DNA from: Verrucomicrobia bacterium UBA3761
Lineage (GTDB): Bacteria; Verrucomicrobiota; Kiritimatiellia; RFP12; UBA1067
Reading direction: 5' to 3'
DNA length: 26,480 nucleotides
Assembly: GCA_002371135.1 (NCBI GenBank)
Contig: DFGB01000083.1
Coordinates: 16,441 to 42,920 of the forward strand
Under the pieces are notes generated by a model. That model was not told the DNA's origin and ran no database searches. It saw only the letters and a list, made by a program, of their open reading frames with translations. A program made the position numbers and the translations under genes. This document shows, piece by piece, positions 16,201-23,265 of the stretch; the first letter of the stretch is position 1, and each line of letters begins with the position of its first letter.

Positions 16201-17580
16201 CTCAATGTCTTCGAGCGTCCAGTCGAAACGGCTTTGATCAAAAGCAACCTGGACATCGGGACGGGATGGCACGATTTCCGTGAAAAGCCCCGTGACTGGA
16301 ATGTGGTTCTCCTTCACCCAGCGACGATACGGCCTCCGCCGCGCGTAGTATGTCTTGAGCTCCGTATCCTCCACGAGGCGGTGCTTTTCAAGGTCGAGCC
16401 AGAGAAGCGAGCCTGGGCGGAGACGACCGTGGCGCAGGACGGTCTCGGGGGTGATATCAAGAACGCCGGTCTCGGAAGCGAGAACGAAGAGCCCATCTTT
16501 CGTGAGCGTCCATCGTGCAGGTCTGAGGCCGTTGCGGTCGAGTGCCGCGCCAAGACCGATGCCGTCGGTGAACGCGACGGCGGCCGGGCCGTCCCATGGT
16601 TCCATCAGCGCGGAGTGGTATTCGTAGAAAGCCCGCACATCCTGCCCCATGTGATACTTCCCGCCCCACGCCTGTGGAAGGAGCATCATCATCGCATGCG
16701 GTGCATCGCGTCCGGCGGCGACGAGAAGCTCGAAGATGTTGTCCAGCGATGCAGAGTCGGACTGACCGCCGTGCACGATAGGCAAAACCTTGCCAAGCTC
16801 ATCGCCGAAGACGTTCGACGAAAGCGACGATTCGCGAGCGGCGAGCGCGTTGAGGTTACCCTTGATCGCATTGATTTCGCCGTTGTGGGCGATGGCGCGA
16901 AATGGATGCGCGAGCTCCCACGATGGGAAAGTATTCGTGGAGTAGCGCTGGTGCACGATAGCAAACGGCGAGACGAAGTCCGGGTCCGACAGGTCGGGAT
17001 AAAACTTCTCGATCTGCGTCGCCAGAAGAAGGCCCTTGTAGACGATTGTCCGCGCCGAACAGGAACATACGTAGGTATTCTGCGTCGACTTCTCGATCTG
17101 GCGACGGATTATGTAGAGACGCTTTTCGTCAGTCGAATCGATGAACAGCTGCCGGATGCGCGGCATGACGGCACGCGCGTCACGGCCTATGGCATCGGGG
17201 CAGACAGGCACGTCGCGCCATGCAAGGACTTTGCTCCCCTCGCTCTCCACAATGGTTTCAATCTCGCCCGATTCACCTTCGCCGCCAAAAATCATAGCGA
17301 CGCCGCATTCGTCGTCAAGGCCCGTCTCTTTAGCGAAGAAGGCGTGCGGGATTTTGAGAAGCAGCCCCGCGCCGTCGCCCGTTTCCGGGTCGTTGCCGGT
17401 CGCGCCGCGGTGCATGAGCCGCTTCAGGATTGTCATGCCCTGGACGACGATTTCGTGCGTCGCCTCGCCGGAAAGATTTGCTACCATCCCTACGCCGCAT
17501 GCGTCGTGTTCATATTCGCTACGGTAGAGCCCTTGCGAAGGACGTGGCTGGTTCGGTTCGTATTTGTCTTGCTGATTCAT
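13300..17580 (-). CDS. gltB: Glutamate synthase large (alpha) subunit
   Basis: GltB releases ammonia from glutamine and channels it to 2-oxoglutarate at an FMN site, giving glutamate, with electrons from GltD. The product has 1426 residues. A 27-residue propeptide precedes the catalytic Cys28 (YEHDACGVGMV) of the class II glutaminase domain. The central and FMN-binding domains follow (GEGGENPERFGTERNSAIKQ, VISGFDGGTGAAPLTS). The 3Fe-4S ligands are Cys1076, Cys1082 and Cys1087, with two further cysteines at 1079 and 1086. The C-terminal beta-helix has GGVAFVYDE. Residues about 1158-1190, in the linker before the beta-helix, are encoded by repeat DNA and include two tandem RSLFPVP heptads. ATG 17580 lies 11 nt past the gltD stop; an in-frame start at 17670 would lie inside gltD and is rejected. 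Transcription is expected from the sigma-54 promoter of gltD. Confidence 0.96.
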   Translation of the reverse strand: MNQQDKYEPNQPRPSQGLYRSEYEHDACGVGMVANLSGEATHEIVVQGMTILKRLMHRGATGNDPETGDGAGLLLKIPHAFFAKETGLDDECGVAMIFGGEGESGEIETIVESEGSKVLAWRDVPVCPDAIGRDARAVMPRIRQLFIDSTDEKRLYIIRRQIEKSTQNTYVCSCSARTIVYKGLLLATQIEKFYPDLSDPDFVSPFAIVHQRYSTNTFPSWELAHPFRAIAHNGEINAIKGNLNALAARESSLSSNVFGDELGKVLPIVHGGQSDSASLDNIFELLVAAGRDAPHAMMMLLPQAWGGKYHMGQDVRAFYEYHSALMEPWDGPAAVAFTDGIGLGAALDRNGLRPARWTLTKDGLFVLASETGVLDITPETVLRHGRLRPGSLLWLDLEKHRLVEDTELKTYYARRRPYRRWVKENHIPVTGLFTEIVPSRPDVQVAFDQSRFDWTLEDIEMIVRPMAETGHEPVGAMGNDAALAALSQRPRILFDYFHQLFAQVTNPPIDSIREELVMSIMTYIGNEGNILAETPEHARLVKMTRPVLTDDELARLRNIPGFPATTLGLFCCGGLKSALDTLAAASLRAVEDGAKIIVLSDRDAGSEAKRIPSLLAVAAVNKALVKAGARPSVGIVVESGEVREVHHFAVLLGFGATAVNPWLALSTVASISGTNAVTATSNYVSAVCKGLMKIMSKMGISTLRSYRSARIFEAVGLGSKIIGEYFSGVASPVGGLELDDLEERLAASVPDNAVGGEYRLRKDGEEHLWTPQRIVDFREAVRHGDYARFKRYTDDIDCKSGVTLRSQFEFVFAGNPEPLERIEPVDSIVKHFIGGAMSLGSLSPEAHETIALALNGLGTMSNSGEGGENPERFGTERNSAIKQIASGRFGVTIEYIRSAKDLQIKLAQGAKPGEGGQLPGYKVDAFVARLRHAKPGTTLISPPPHHDIYSIEDLAQLIYDLKCANPNARVSVKLVSEAGVGTIAAGVAKAHADVIVISGFDGGTGAAPLTSMKHAGLPWELGLAEAHQTLVKNNLRDRVKLQVDGQLRTGRDIVVAAMLGADEFAFGTSMLVSLGCVQCRNCNLNCCPVGIATQRAELRAKFAGRPEHLKRYFRFLAEEVREILSALGLETLAGARGRADMLKVKEGSKFDFRDLLRRESKNREIEKSSSRFSVLRSLFPVPRSLFPVPSSYDERELIPAVERGETLLERTLSNCDRSVGAALSGWLVAASQRPAVTCHFSGVAGQSFGAFLAKGVIFNLDGEANDYVGKSLSGGVIAIRGNVGNVIAYGATSGAVFVGGTAGERFGIRNSGATLVVEGVGDHGCEYMTGGTAVVLGQVGVNFAAGMTGGVAFVYDERGDFDLNCNLDSVDLFPVEPGSEDETALLALLREHVVRTGSPTAKRILAHWQDCRAKFVKVVALRASSK
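14014..14108. repeat. Iterated-word repeat inside gltB (GGGAACA and GATTTTTC words)
   Basis: From 14014 the + strand reads as 7-mers GGGAACA, GGGAAGA, GGGAACG, then the same three again, then degenerate GAGAACG, GAGAAGC, GGGAAGA. From about 14079 to 14108 it switches to 8-mers GATTTTTC, GATTTCCC, GATTTTTC, GATTCACG. The two 21-nt triplets (14014-14034 and 14035-14055) are identical. All lies in one open frame of gltB on the other strand. Confidence 0.9.
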
Positions 17581-17591
17581 TGATTTTATTT

Positions 17592-18950
17592 TCAGTCGAG
17601 ATGGAGAGATTTGCCGCTTGCCAGAGCGCGGACGACGAGCGATGCACCGGATGCGCAGTCGCCGACGCAATAGATGTTGCGCGTCGCGTCAGTGATGAGC
17701 GTCGTGCGAGGCGTCAGTGCAAGGCCGAGCTGCGTGACGAGAGGATTGTCCTTCTCTACGCCTGTGAAGCCCATGGCAAGAAGCACAAGATCCGCTTTGA
17801 TGATTTCCTTTGTGCGCGGCAAGGCGTGGAACTTGAGAGGCTTTCCCTCGGGCGAAAACTCCCATTCAACCGTCTCGACCTCCACGCCCGAGACCGCATT
17901 TTCGCCGAGGAAACGGAGCGTATTCAAATTCCACCTGCGTTCGCAGCCTTCCTTGTGGCTGGAACTCGTGCGGAGCATATACGGCCACAGCGGCCATGGC
18001 GTGGAAGTGCTACGCACGTCCGGCGGCTTGGGCATGATTTCGATTTGCGTTACACTCGTCGCGCCTTGGCGTATCGCAGTACCCACACAGTCGCTACCCG
18101 TGTCGCCGCCGCCGATCACAAGAACCGTCTTCCCCTTCGCGTCGATAGGAGCCAAGGCGATTTCACCGGTGACAAAACGGTTCTGTCCTTCCAATAGCTC
18201 GAGCGCGAGATGGATGCCTGCGAGTTCGCGACCGGGGATTTTCAGATCGCGCGCGACGGGCGTACCAATTGCGACGACAACCGCATCGTGTTCCCTTGCA
18301 AGCCACTGGGCAGAAACATCCTTCCCAACGTCACAATCCGTCACAAAACGAATCCCTTCGGCTTCGAGGATTTTGCGCCGCCTGTCGATAAGACACTTGT
18401 CGAGTTTGAACGACGGGATGCCATAGCGCAGAAGACCGCCAATGTTTTTCCGGCGTTCGTACACCGTCACCGCGAAGCCGCGTCTGCTGAGCGTCACCGC
18501 CGCCGAAAGCCCGGCCGGCCCCGCACCGACGATGGCGACCGATCTCCCATTCTCGTTCTCTGACGGACGCGGCACGACCCATCCATTGGCGAAGGCCGCC
18601 TCGATGATTCTCTTCTCCGACTGTCGCACCATCACTGGCTCTTCGTCTAGACCGTGGACGCAACTCGCTTCGCAGAGCGCGGGGCAGATGCGCGATGTGA
18701 ACTCCGGGAAGTCCGAATTCACCGACAGCAGCTCGTAGGCTTTCTTCAAATCGCCCTGGCGCACGGCGCGGTTCTGGTCCGGGACGAGATTGCCGAGCGG
18801 GCAACCATAGGCGTGGCAGAATGGCTGGCCGCAGTTCATGCATCTCGAAGTCTGTTCTTCGAGTTCGCCGTCTGTCAGCATGCGCTCGACTTCGCGCCAG
18901 TCGCGAGAGCGCTCTTCCGTCAGCCGGTAGATATCGTGTATGCGTTGCAT
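17592..18950 (-). CDS. gltD: Glutamate synthase small (beta) subunit, NAD(P)H-dependent
   Basis: GltD takes electrons from NAD(P)H to FAD and passes them through Fe-S clusters to GltB. The 452-residue product has the N-terminal Fe-S cysteines (SRCMNCGQPFCHAYGCPLGN and ICPALCEASC), the FAD motif VAIVGAGPAGLSAAV, and the nucleotide motif VLVIGGGDTGSDCVGTA. The C-terminal FAD contact is YCVGDCASGASLV. The ATG at 18950 (MQRIHDIYRL) is chosen because an in-frame start at 18971 lies inside the -24/-12 promoter and would be upstream of the expected transcript start. gltD comes before gltB here, the reverse of enteric gltBD, with 11 nt between them. Confidence 0.95.
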   Translation of the reverse strand: MQRIHDIYRLTEERSRDWREVERMLTDGELEEQTSRCMNCGQPFCHAYGCPLGNLVPDQNRAVRQGDLKKAYELLSVNSDFPEFTSRICPALCEASCVHGLDEEPVMVRQSEKRIIEAAFANGWVVPRPSENENGRSVAIVGAGPAGLSAAVTLSRRGFAVTVYERRKNIGGLLRYGIPSFKLDKCLIDRRRKILEAEGIRFVTDCDVGKDVSAQWLAREHDAVVVAIGTPVARDLKIPGRELAGIHLALELLEGQNRFVTGEIALAPIDAKGKTVLVIGGGDTGSDCVGTAIRQGATSVTQIEIMPKPPDVRSTSTPWPLWPYMLRTSSSHKEGCERRWNLNTLRFLGENAVSGVEVETVEWEFSPEGKPLKFHALPRTKEIIKADLVLLAMGFTGVEKDNPLVTQLGLALTPRTTLITDATRNIYCVGDCASGASLVVRALASGKSLHLD

Positions 18951-18965
18951 ATTGAAGGGTATATA

Positions 18966-18980
18966 GCACAAAGCGTGCCA
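18966..18980 (-). promoter_or_regulatory. Sigma-54 (-24/-12) promoter of gltD-gltB
   Basis: On the - strand it reads TGGCACG-CTTT-GTGCT. GG (18979-18978) and GC (18967-18966) are separated by exactly 10 nt, and only the first T of the consensus TTGC is changed. The expected start, about 12 nt past the GC, lies only about 3-5 nt before the gltD ATG. Confidence 0.85.
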
Positions 18981-19011
18981 ATAGCGTTTGCGCCATAGGA
19001 ACGGCGTTTTT

Positions 19012-19058
19012 ATTACAATTCATGAAATACGCCCGTATCTGCGCCGCAAATTGTGTAA
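19012..19058. promoter_or_regulatory. Candidate activator-binding half-sites upstream of gltD
   Basis: ATTACAATT (19012-19020) and AATTGTGTAA (19049-19058) form a spaced inverted repeat, 33 to 79 nt upstream of the -24 GG. TTGTGTAAA also occurs in the glnB/glnN intergenic dyad. Sigma-54 promoters need an upstream-bound activator, so this is a plausible site; it is not a match to the enteric NtrC box. Confidence 0.35.
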
Positions 19059-19061
19059 AAT

Positions 19062-19198
19062 AGAAGAGGGAAGAGGGAAAATGTGGAAATGTGAAAATGT
19101 GGAAATGTGAAAATGTGAAAATGTGGAAATGTGGAAGGGACTAGCGGGACTGGCGAGAGAAAGCGCACGGCATTTTCACATTTTCACATTTCCACAAC
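19062..19198. repeat. Mosaic repeat with TGTGGAAA arms and a 36-nt core, plus GGGAAGA words
   Basis: AGAAGAGGGAAGAGGGAAA (19062-19080) resembles the heptamers inside gltB. It is followed by tandem TGTGGAAA/TGTGAAAA words (19081-19135), a core with the 9-mers GGGACTAGC and GGGACTGGC, and complementary arms TTTTCACA (19172-19196). Bases 19119-19178 are the exact reverse complement of 10875-10934. The tract fills the space between the ends of the amt gene and the gltD upstream region. Confidence 0.9.
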
Positions 19199-19219
19199 CG
19201 CCGCCGCAGGCGGAAATCC

Positions 19220-20518
19220 TCAAGTATTCGAGAAGAACTGGAAAGAGGCGTAGGCGTCCTGGCCGTGTTCCGTTATGTCGAGACCCTTGAGTTCGGTCTT
19301 GGCGCTGACGCGCAAGATGCCGAGGCGCTTGAGCGCGAAGAAGATTGCCAGCCCCGTTCCGAACGCCCAGGCGGCGGTAGCGCCGGCACCGAGCAGCTGC
19401 ACGCCTAGGAACTTGAAGCCGCCGCCGTAGAAGAGACCGCTCATGCCGTTGCCGTAGTTCGCCGCGGCGGGCGCGGCGAAGAGTCCGACGGCAAGCGTGC
19501 CCCATACGCCGTTAACGCAGTGCACCGAGACGGCGCCCACCGGGTCGTCGATGTGCAGCTTGTCGAGCGCGAAGACCGACAAGACGACGAGCACACCTGC
19601 GACTAGACCTATGACGATAGATGCGTTGGCGGTCACGAGGTCGCAAGGAGCCGTGATGGCGACGAGTCCTGCGAGCGAGCCATTGAGCGCCATTGTGAGA
19701 TCGGGCTTGCCCATGATAATCCACGCCGTGACGAGCGCGGCGATGGTGCCTGCGCATGCGGCGAGGTTGGTTGTCATCGCGACGCGTCCGACCGAACCGA
19801 TGCCAGCCGTGTAAGATCCAGGGTTGAAGCCGAACCAGCCAATCCACAGAAGGAACACGCCGAGCGTTCCGAGCACAAGCGAGTGTCCCGGAATCGGGTT
19901 GGCCGTTCCGTCGTGGCGGTACTTGCCGATGCGCGGCCCGAGCGCGATGGCGCCGGCGAGGGCGATCCATCCACCGACCGAGTGCACTACGGTCGAACCT
20001 GCGAAATCGTGGAAGCCGAGCCGCTCCAGCCAACCCTGCGACGCTTCGCCCGCAAGACCGCCCCACATCCAATGTCCGCTCACGGGATAGACGAGCGCCG
20101 AAATCAGGACCGAATAGACGAGGTAGCTCTTGAACTCGATGCGCTCGGCGACCGCGCCAGAGACAATCGTCGCGGCTGTGGCGCAGAACATAGTCTGGAA
20201 AAAGAGGAACGTCCAATCCCAGACGCCTTCGCCCGTCGCGAGCGAAGGCATGCCGAGCCCTCCCCAGCCGAGCCACCCCGCCGCCTTCGTCACGCCAAAC
20301 ATCAGAGCAGCACCGAGGACGTAGAACGCGAGCGAGCCCGCCGCGAAGTCCATCAGGTTCTTCATCATGATATTGGCGGCGTTCTTCGCTCTCGTGAAGC
20401 CAGTCTCCACGAGCGCGAACCCTGCCTGCATCGTGAACACCAGTATGCCCGCGATGAGCGTCCACACCACGTTCAGATTCGTCTGCACTTCGGGTGCAGC
20501 AATAGTTGACGTATCCAT
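19220..20518 (-). CDS. amt: Ammonium transporter (Amt/MEP/Rh family)
   Basis: This is an inner-membrane channel for ammonium uptake. The 432-residue product has about 11 predicted hydrophobic segments. The family signature DFAGSTVVHSVGG carries Asp171 and pore His179, and the second pore His is His333 in DPVGAVSVHCVNGVWGT. FFQTMFCATAATIVSGAVAER and the cytoplasmic tail GLDITEHGQDAY also match the family; the tail is part of the contact surface for PII. There is no E. coli-like cleaved signal peptide. GAAAGG on the - strand (20532-20527) lies 8 nt before the ATG. The gene follows glnB after 25 nt, the usual PII-Amt pairing in which PII blocks the channel when nitrogen is ample. It should be transcribed from the sigma-54 promoter of glnB. 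Confidence 0.95.
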   Translation of the reverse strand: MDTSTIAAPEVQTNLNVVWTLIAGILVFTMQAGFALVETGFTRAKNAANIMMKNLMDFAAGSLAFYVLGAALMFGVTKAAGWLGWGGLGMPSLATGEGVWDWTFLFFQTMFCATAATIVSGAVAERIEFKSYLVYSVLISALVYPVSGHWMWGGLAGEASQGWLERLGFHDFAGSTVVHSVGGWIALAGAIALGPRIGKYRHDGTANPIPGHSLVLGTLGVFLLWIGWFGFNPGSYTAGIGSVGRVAMTTNLAACAGTIAALVTAWIIMGKPDLTMALNGSLAGLVAITAPCDLVTANASIVIGLVAGVLVVLSVFALDKLHIDDPVGAVSVHCVNGVWGTLAVGLFAAPAAANYGNGMSGLFYGGGFKFLGVQLLGAGATAAWAFGTGLAIFFALKRLGILRVSAKTELKGLDITEHGQDAYASFQFFSNT

Positions 20519-20543
20519 TTCTTTTGCCTTTCAGCTTTTAAGT

Positions 20544-20885
20544 TTACCCTATCGCGGCCGGTCCGCGCTCTCCCGTGCGGATGCGTACGCACTCTTCCAT
20601 CGGCAGAACAAAAATCTTGCCGTCGCCGATTTCGCCCGTGCGGGCGCCCTCGACAATCGCGGAGATCGTTTTCTCCACATACTCGTCGTTCACGCCAATC
20701 GCAAGGCGCAACTTCTTGTGAAGCGTCACTTCCTCTGTTGCGCCGCGGTACATGTGGAGGTACCCGCCCTGTTGTCCGCAACCGAGTGCGTTCGTCACGG
20801 ACATCTTGTAGATCTCCAGAGCGCACAACGACTGCTTGACAGCGTTGAGGCGCTCTGGCTGAATGTATGCTATGATGAGTTTCAT
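20544..20885 (-). CDS. glnB: PII nitrogen regulatory protein without the T-loop tyrosine
   Basis: PII binds ATP/ADP and 2-oxoglutarate and controls partners such as Amt. The 113-residue product aligns with E. coli GlnB without gaps through the T-loop: MKLIIAYIQPERL at the start, the B-loop TGEIGDGKIFV, and the C-terminal RIRTGE. Gln39 and Lys58, needed for 2-oxoglutarate binding, are kept. Tyr51, the uridylylation site, is Glu (YRGATEEV, residues 46-53), so this PII cannot be uridylylated there. ATG 20885 matches the family N-terminus; a start at 20945 would lie upstream of the promoter. The amt gene follows after 25 nt, which suggests a GlnK-like role. Confidence 0.94.
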   Translation of the reverse strand: MKLIIAYIQPERLNAVKQSLCALEIYKMSVTNALGCGQQGGYLHMYRGATEEVTLHKKLRLAIGVNDEYVEKTISAIVEGARTGEIGDGKIFVLPMEECVRIRTGERGPAAIG

Positions 20886-20900
20886 GATGACGAATCCATA

Positions 20901-20915
20901 GCAAACAGCGTGCCA
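20901..20915 (-). promoter_or_regulatory. Sigma-54 (-24/-12) promoter of glnB-amt
   Basis: On the - strand it reads TGGCACG-CTGT-TTGC, a perfect consensus match with GG (20914-20913) and GC (20902-20901) 10 nt apart. The ATG of glnB begins after 15 nt, so the expected transcript has a leader of only a few bases. Confidence 0.92.
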
Positions 20916-20948
20916 ACAATTCACATAAGCATTCCCGGGCCGCAACTA

Positions 20949-20963
20949 TTACATTTTGTGTAA
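20949..20963. promoter_or_regulatory. Perfect dyad TTACA-N5-TGTAA between glnB and glnN
   Basis: TTACATTTTGTGTAA is a perfect 5+5 inverted repeat. It lies 34 nt upstream of the glnB -24 GG and about 110 nt upstream of the glnN -24 GG, so one activator could serve both divergent promoters. The half-sites recur upstream of gltD. The activator is not identified. Confidence 0.4.
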
Positions 20964-21019
20964 ATTACCGCTCTCGGCCCTTATAAAAAAATGTAAAACC
21001 GACGCCCTCAAAAGGGGGA

Positions 21020-21050
21020 TGCGATACTGCAATGCGGGCGAATAATCGCA
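21020..21050. promoter_or_regulatory. Inverted repeat TGCGAT-N19-ATCGCA upstream of glnN
   Basis: TGCGAT (21020-21025) and ATCGCA (21045-21050) are perfect inverted half-sites ending 23 nt before the -24 GG of glnN. CTGCA (21028) and TGCAG (21055) form a second, overlapping pair. They may bind an activator or repressor, or may be chance. Confidence 0.25.
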
Positions 21051-21072
21051 AATATGCAGGCATTAGGCCTTG

Positions 21073-21087
21073 TGGCACGGCTTTTGC
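21073..21087 (+). promoter_or_regulatory. Sigma-54 (-24/-12) promoter of glnN
   Basis: TGGCACG-GCTT-TTGC matches the consensus perfectly, with GG (21074-21075) and GC (21086-21087) separated by 10 nt. The expected start is near 21099, leaving a leader of about 54 nt that carries GAAAGGA (21134-21140), 12 nt before the ATG. Confidence 0.92.
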
Positions 21088-21152
21088 TGTAGTCTCTCAC
21101 GTCGGTGGCGTATCGCGGTGATGCACCACCACAGAAAGGAAATAGTCAAGAG

Positions 21153-23255
21153 ATGACGGAAGAGACAAAAGCGGCGACCGCCTTCGGCGCAGACGTGTTC
21201 GGCGAAGAGGCGATTAGGACATACCTCGGCAAGGAGACGGCACAGAAACTGCTCTCGACAATTCGCGAAGGCAAGCCGCTCGACCCTTCGATCGCCGGTG
21301 AAGTCGCCCACGGTATCCGGCACTGGGCGATGGATCGTGGCGCCACGCACTACACGCACTGGTTCCTGCCAATGACCGGCTCTACGGCGGAGAAGCACGA
21401 TTCGTTCCTCGAACTGAAGGACGGCGAGCCGGTGATGCAGTTCAGCGGCAAGAACCTGATCGTGGGCGAGCCGGACGCCTCGAGCTTCCCGTCCGGCGGC
21501 ATCCGCTCGACATTCGAAGCGCGCGGCTACACTGCATGGGATCCGACCAGCCCCGCATTCATCAAACGCCACTCCAACGGCGCCACGCTCTGCATCCCCA
21601 CGGCATTCTGCGCATACACTGGCGAAGCGCTCGACAAAAAGACTCCCCTTCTCAGGTCCATGCAGGCGCTCGACAAGTCGGTGAAGAAACTCATGCGCCT
21701 CTTTGCGCGTCCCGATGCACACGTCGCCTGCACGCTTGGCGCCGAGCAGGAATACTTCCTCGTCGACAAGGATTATTGGAAGAAGCGTCCCGACCTTGTC
21801 CTGACAGGCAGGACGCTCTTTGGCGCGCCCTCTGCAAAGGGGCAGCAACTCGAGGACCACTACTTCGGCGCGATTCCCGACCGCGTTCTCTCGTTCATGA
21901 ACGATGTGGAGCGCGAACTCTGGAAGCTCGGCATCCCCGCCAAAACGCGGCACAACGAGGTGGCCCCCGCGCAATTCGAACTCGCCCCGCAATTCGAAGA
22001 ACTCAACCTCGCAAGCGATCACAACATGCTCGTGATGGACACGCTGCGCAGCATGGCCGAGAAGCACGGCATGAAGTGCCTGCTGCACGAGAAGCCGTAC
22101 GCGCTCGTCAACGGTTCCGGCAAACACAACAACTGGGCGGTGGCCTACGGCGGAAAGAACCTCCTCGATCCCGGCGTCAATCCGCATGAAAACGCCGTCT
22201 TCCTGACGATGCTCATCGCCGTCATCGAAGCGGTCGACAAGCACGCCGACCTGCTGAGGGCATCCGTCGCCGGCGCCGGCAACGACCACCGCCTCGGCGC
22301 GAACGAAGCGCCGCCCGCCGTCATATCCATCTACGTCGGCGAGCAGCTCGCGGAAGTTCTCGACTCCATCGCCGGAGAGCCGGGCGCAAAACACCAATCG
22401 CAGGGCGTCATGAAAATCGGCGTGGACACGCTCCCGCCCATTCCAAGAGACGCGACCGACCGCAACCGCACCTCGCCGTTCGCATTCACCGGCAACAAGT
22501 TCGAGTTCCGCGCACCGGGCTCAAGCGTCTGCTGCTCCGGCCCGATGACCGTGCTGAACACGATTGTGGCGGAGGCAGTGGAACGCATCGCCGACGAATT
22601 GGAAGCCAGCGGAACGTGCGGCAAGGCAAAGCCCGGCGAGCACACAGCCGCATTCCACGAAGCGCTCCAGAGCATCCTGCAATCTTCACTCAAGGCGCAC
22701 AGGCGCGTCGTATTCAACGGCAACGGCTACGAGACCGACTGGCCGGTCGAGGCGGAAAAGCGAGGCCTGCCGAACGCGCCGGACACGCCATCCGCACTCG
22801 CCGCGCTCGCGTCGGACGCGAACGCCGCGCTCTTCGAGAAGTACGGTGTGATGACAAAGCGCGAGCTCGCAAGCCGGCACGAAATCTTCCTCGAAGAATA
22901 CACTAAGAAGGTTCGCATCGAGGGAACGTGCGCACGCGACATCGCATCCGAAATGGTGCTGGGCGCCGCGAGAGCCGAATACCTCGAAACCGCCAAGGCG
23001 CTCGAGGCGGCCGCAGGGCTCGGCGTCAGCGCAGGCACGTCCGCACTCGGCAAGCGGCTCGCGGAGCTTGGCAACGGCCTTGACGCGCTCGTGAACGGCA
23101 TCGGCAAACTCGACGCCGCTCTCGACGCCGGCGACTCCGCCGCGATCCTAGCCGCGATGAACGCCTTGCGCTCCGTCGTCGATTCGCTCGAGCGTTGCGT
23201 CCCGGCCGATCGCTGGCCTCTCCCGAAATACCGCGACATGCTGTTTCTGTATTGA
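21153..23255 (+). CDS. glnN: Glutamine synthetase type III
   Basis: This enzyme makes glutamine from glutamate, ammonia and ATP in the cytoplasm. The 700-residue length is normal for type III enzymes, against about 450 for type I. Type III marks include the N-terminal region FGADVFGEEA, MTGSTAEKHDSFLEL, GGIRSTFEARGYTAWDPTSP, EQEYFLVDK, NEVAPAQFELAPQFEELN, ASDHNMLVMD, and the ATP/glutamate region LVNGSGKHNNWA. ATG 21153 is preferred over a GTG at 21105 because FGADVFGEEA is close to the family N-terminus and GAAAGGA lies 12 nt upstream. The gene is divergent from glnB-amt, and both have consensus sigma-54 promoters. No adenylylation site of the type I kind applies to this class. Confidence 0.96.
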   Translation: MTEETKAATAFGADVFGEEAIRTYLGKETAQKLLSTIREGKPLDPSIAGEVAHGIRHWAMDRGATHYTHWFLPMTGSTAEKHDSFLELKDGEPVMQFSGKNLIVGEPDASSFPSGGIRSTFEARGYTAWDPTSPAFIKRHSNGATLCIPTAFCAYTGEALDKKTPLLRSMQALDKSVKKLMRLFARPDAHVACTLGAEQEYFLVDKDYWKKRPDLVLTGRTLFGAPSAKGQQLEDHYFGAIPDRVLSFMNDVERELWKLGIPAKTRHNEVAPAQFELAPQFEELNLASDHNMLVMDTLRSMAEKHGMKCLLHEKPYALVNGSGKHNNWAVAYGGKNLLDPGVNPHENAVFLTMLIAVIEAVDKHADLLRASVAGAGNDHRLGANEAPPAVISIYVGEQLAEVLDSIAGEPGAKHQSQGVMKIGVDTLPPIPRDATDRNRTSPFAFTGNKFEFRAPGSSVCCSGPMTVLNTIVAEAVERIADELEASGTCGKAKPGEHTAAFHEALQSILQSSLKAHRRVVFNGNGYETDWPVEAEKRGLPNAPDTPSALAALASDANAALFEKYGVMTKRELASRHEIFLEEYTKKVRIEGTCARDIASEMVLGAARAEYLETAKALEAAAGLGVSAGTSALGKRLAELGNGLDALVNGIGKLDAALDAGDSAAILAAMNALRSVVDSLERCVPADRWPLPKYRDMLFLY

Positions 23256-23265
23256 GAGAAGTCCC

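Noticed and set aside
16056..16283. Small arginine/alanine-rich open frames throughout the window
   Set aside because: All lie within larger supported genes in other frames and lack motifs or ribosome-binding sites.
15970..17583. Long + strand open frames opposite gltB (537 and 376 residues at 15970-17583 and 14443-15573)
   Set aside because: They mirror gltB, which has full family similarity on the other strand. Their translations are Arg/Val/His-rich without recognisable motifs, as expected from the antisense of GC-rich codons.
17581..17670. Longer gltB N-terminus
   Set aside because: It overlaps the end of gltD and would give an arginine-rich extension before the normal GltB propeptide.
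20886..21152. Enteric-type NtrC boxes (TGCACC..GGTGCA)
   Set aside because: No match was found in the glnB/glnN intergenic region; only other dyads are present.
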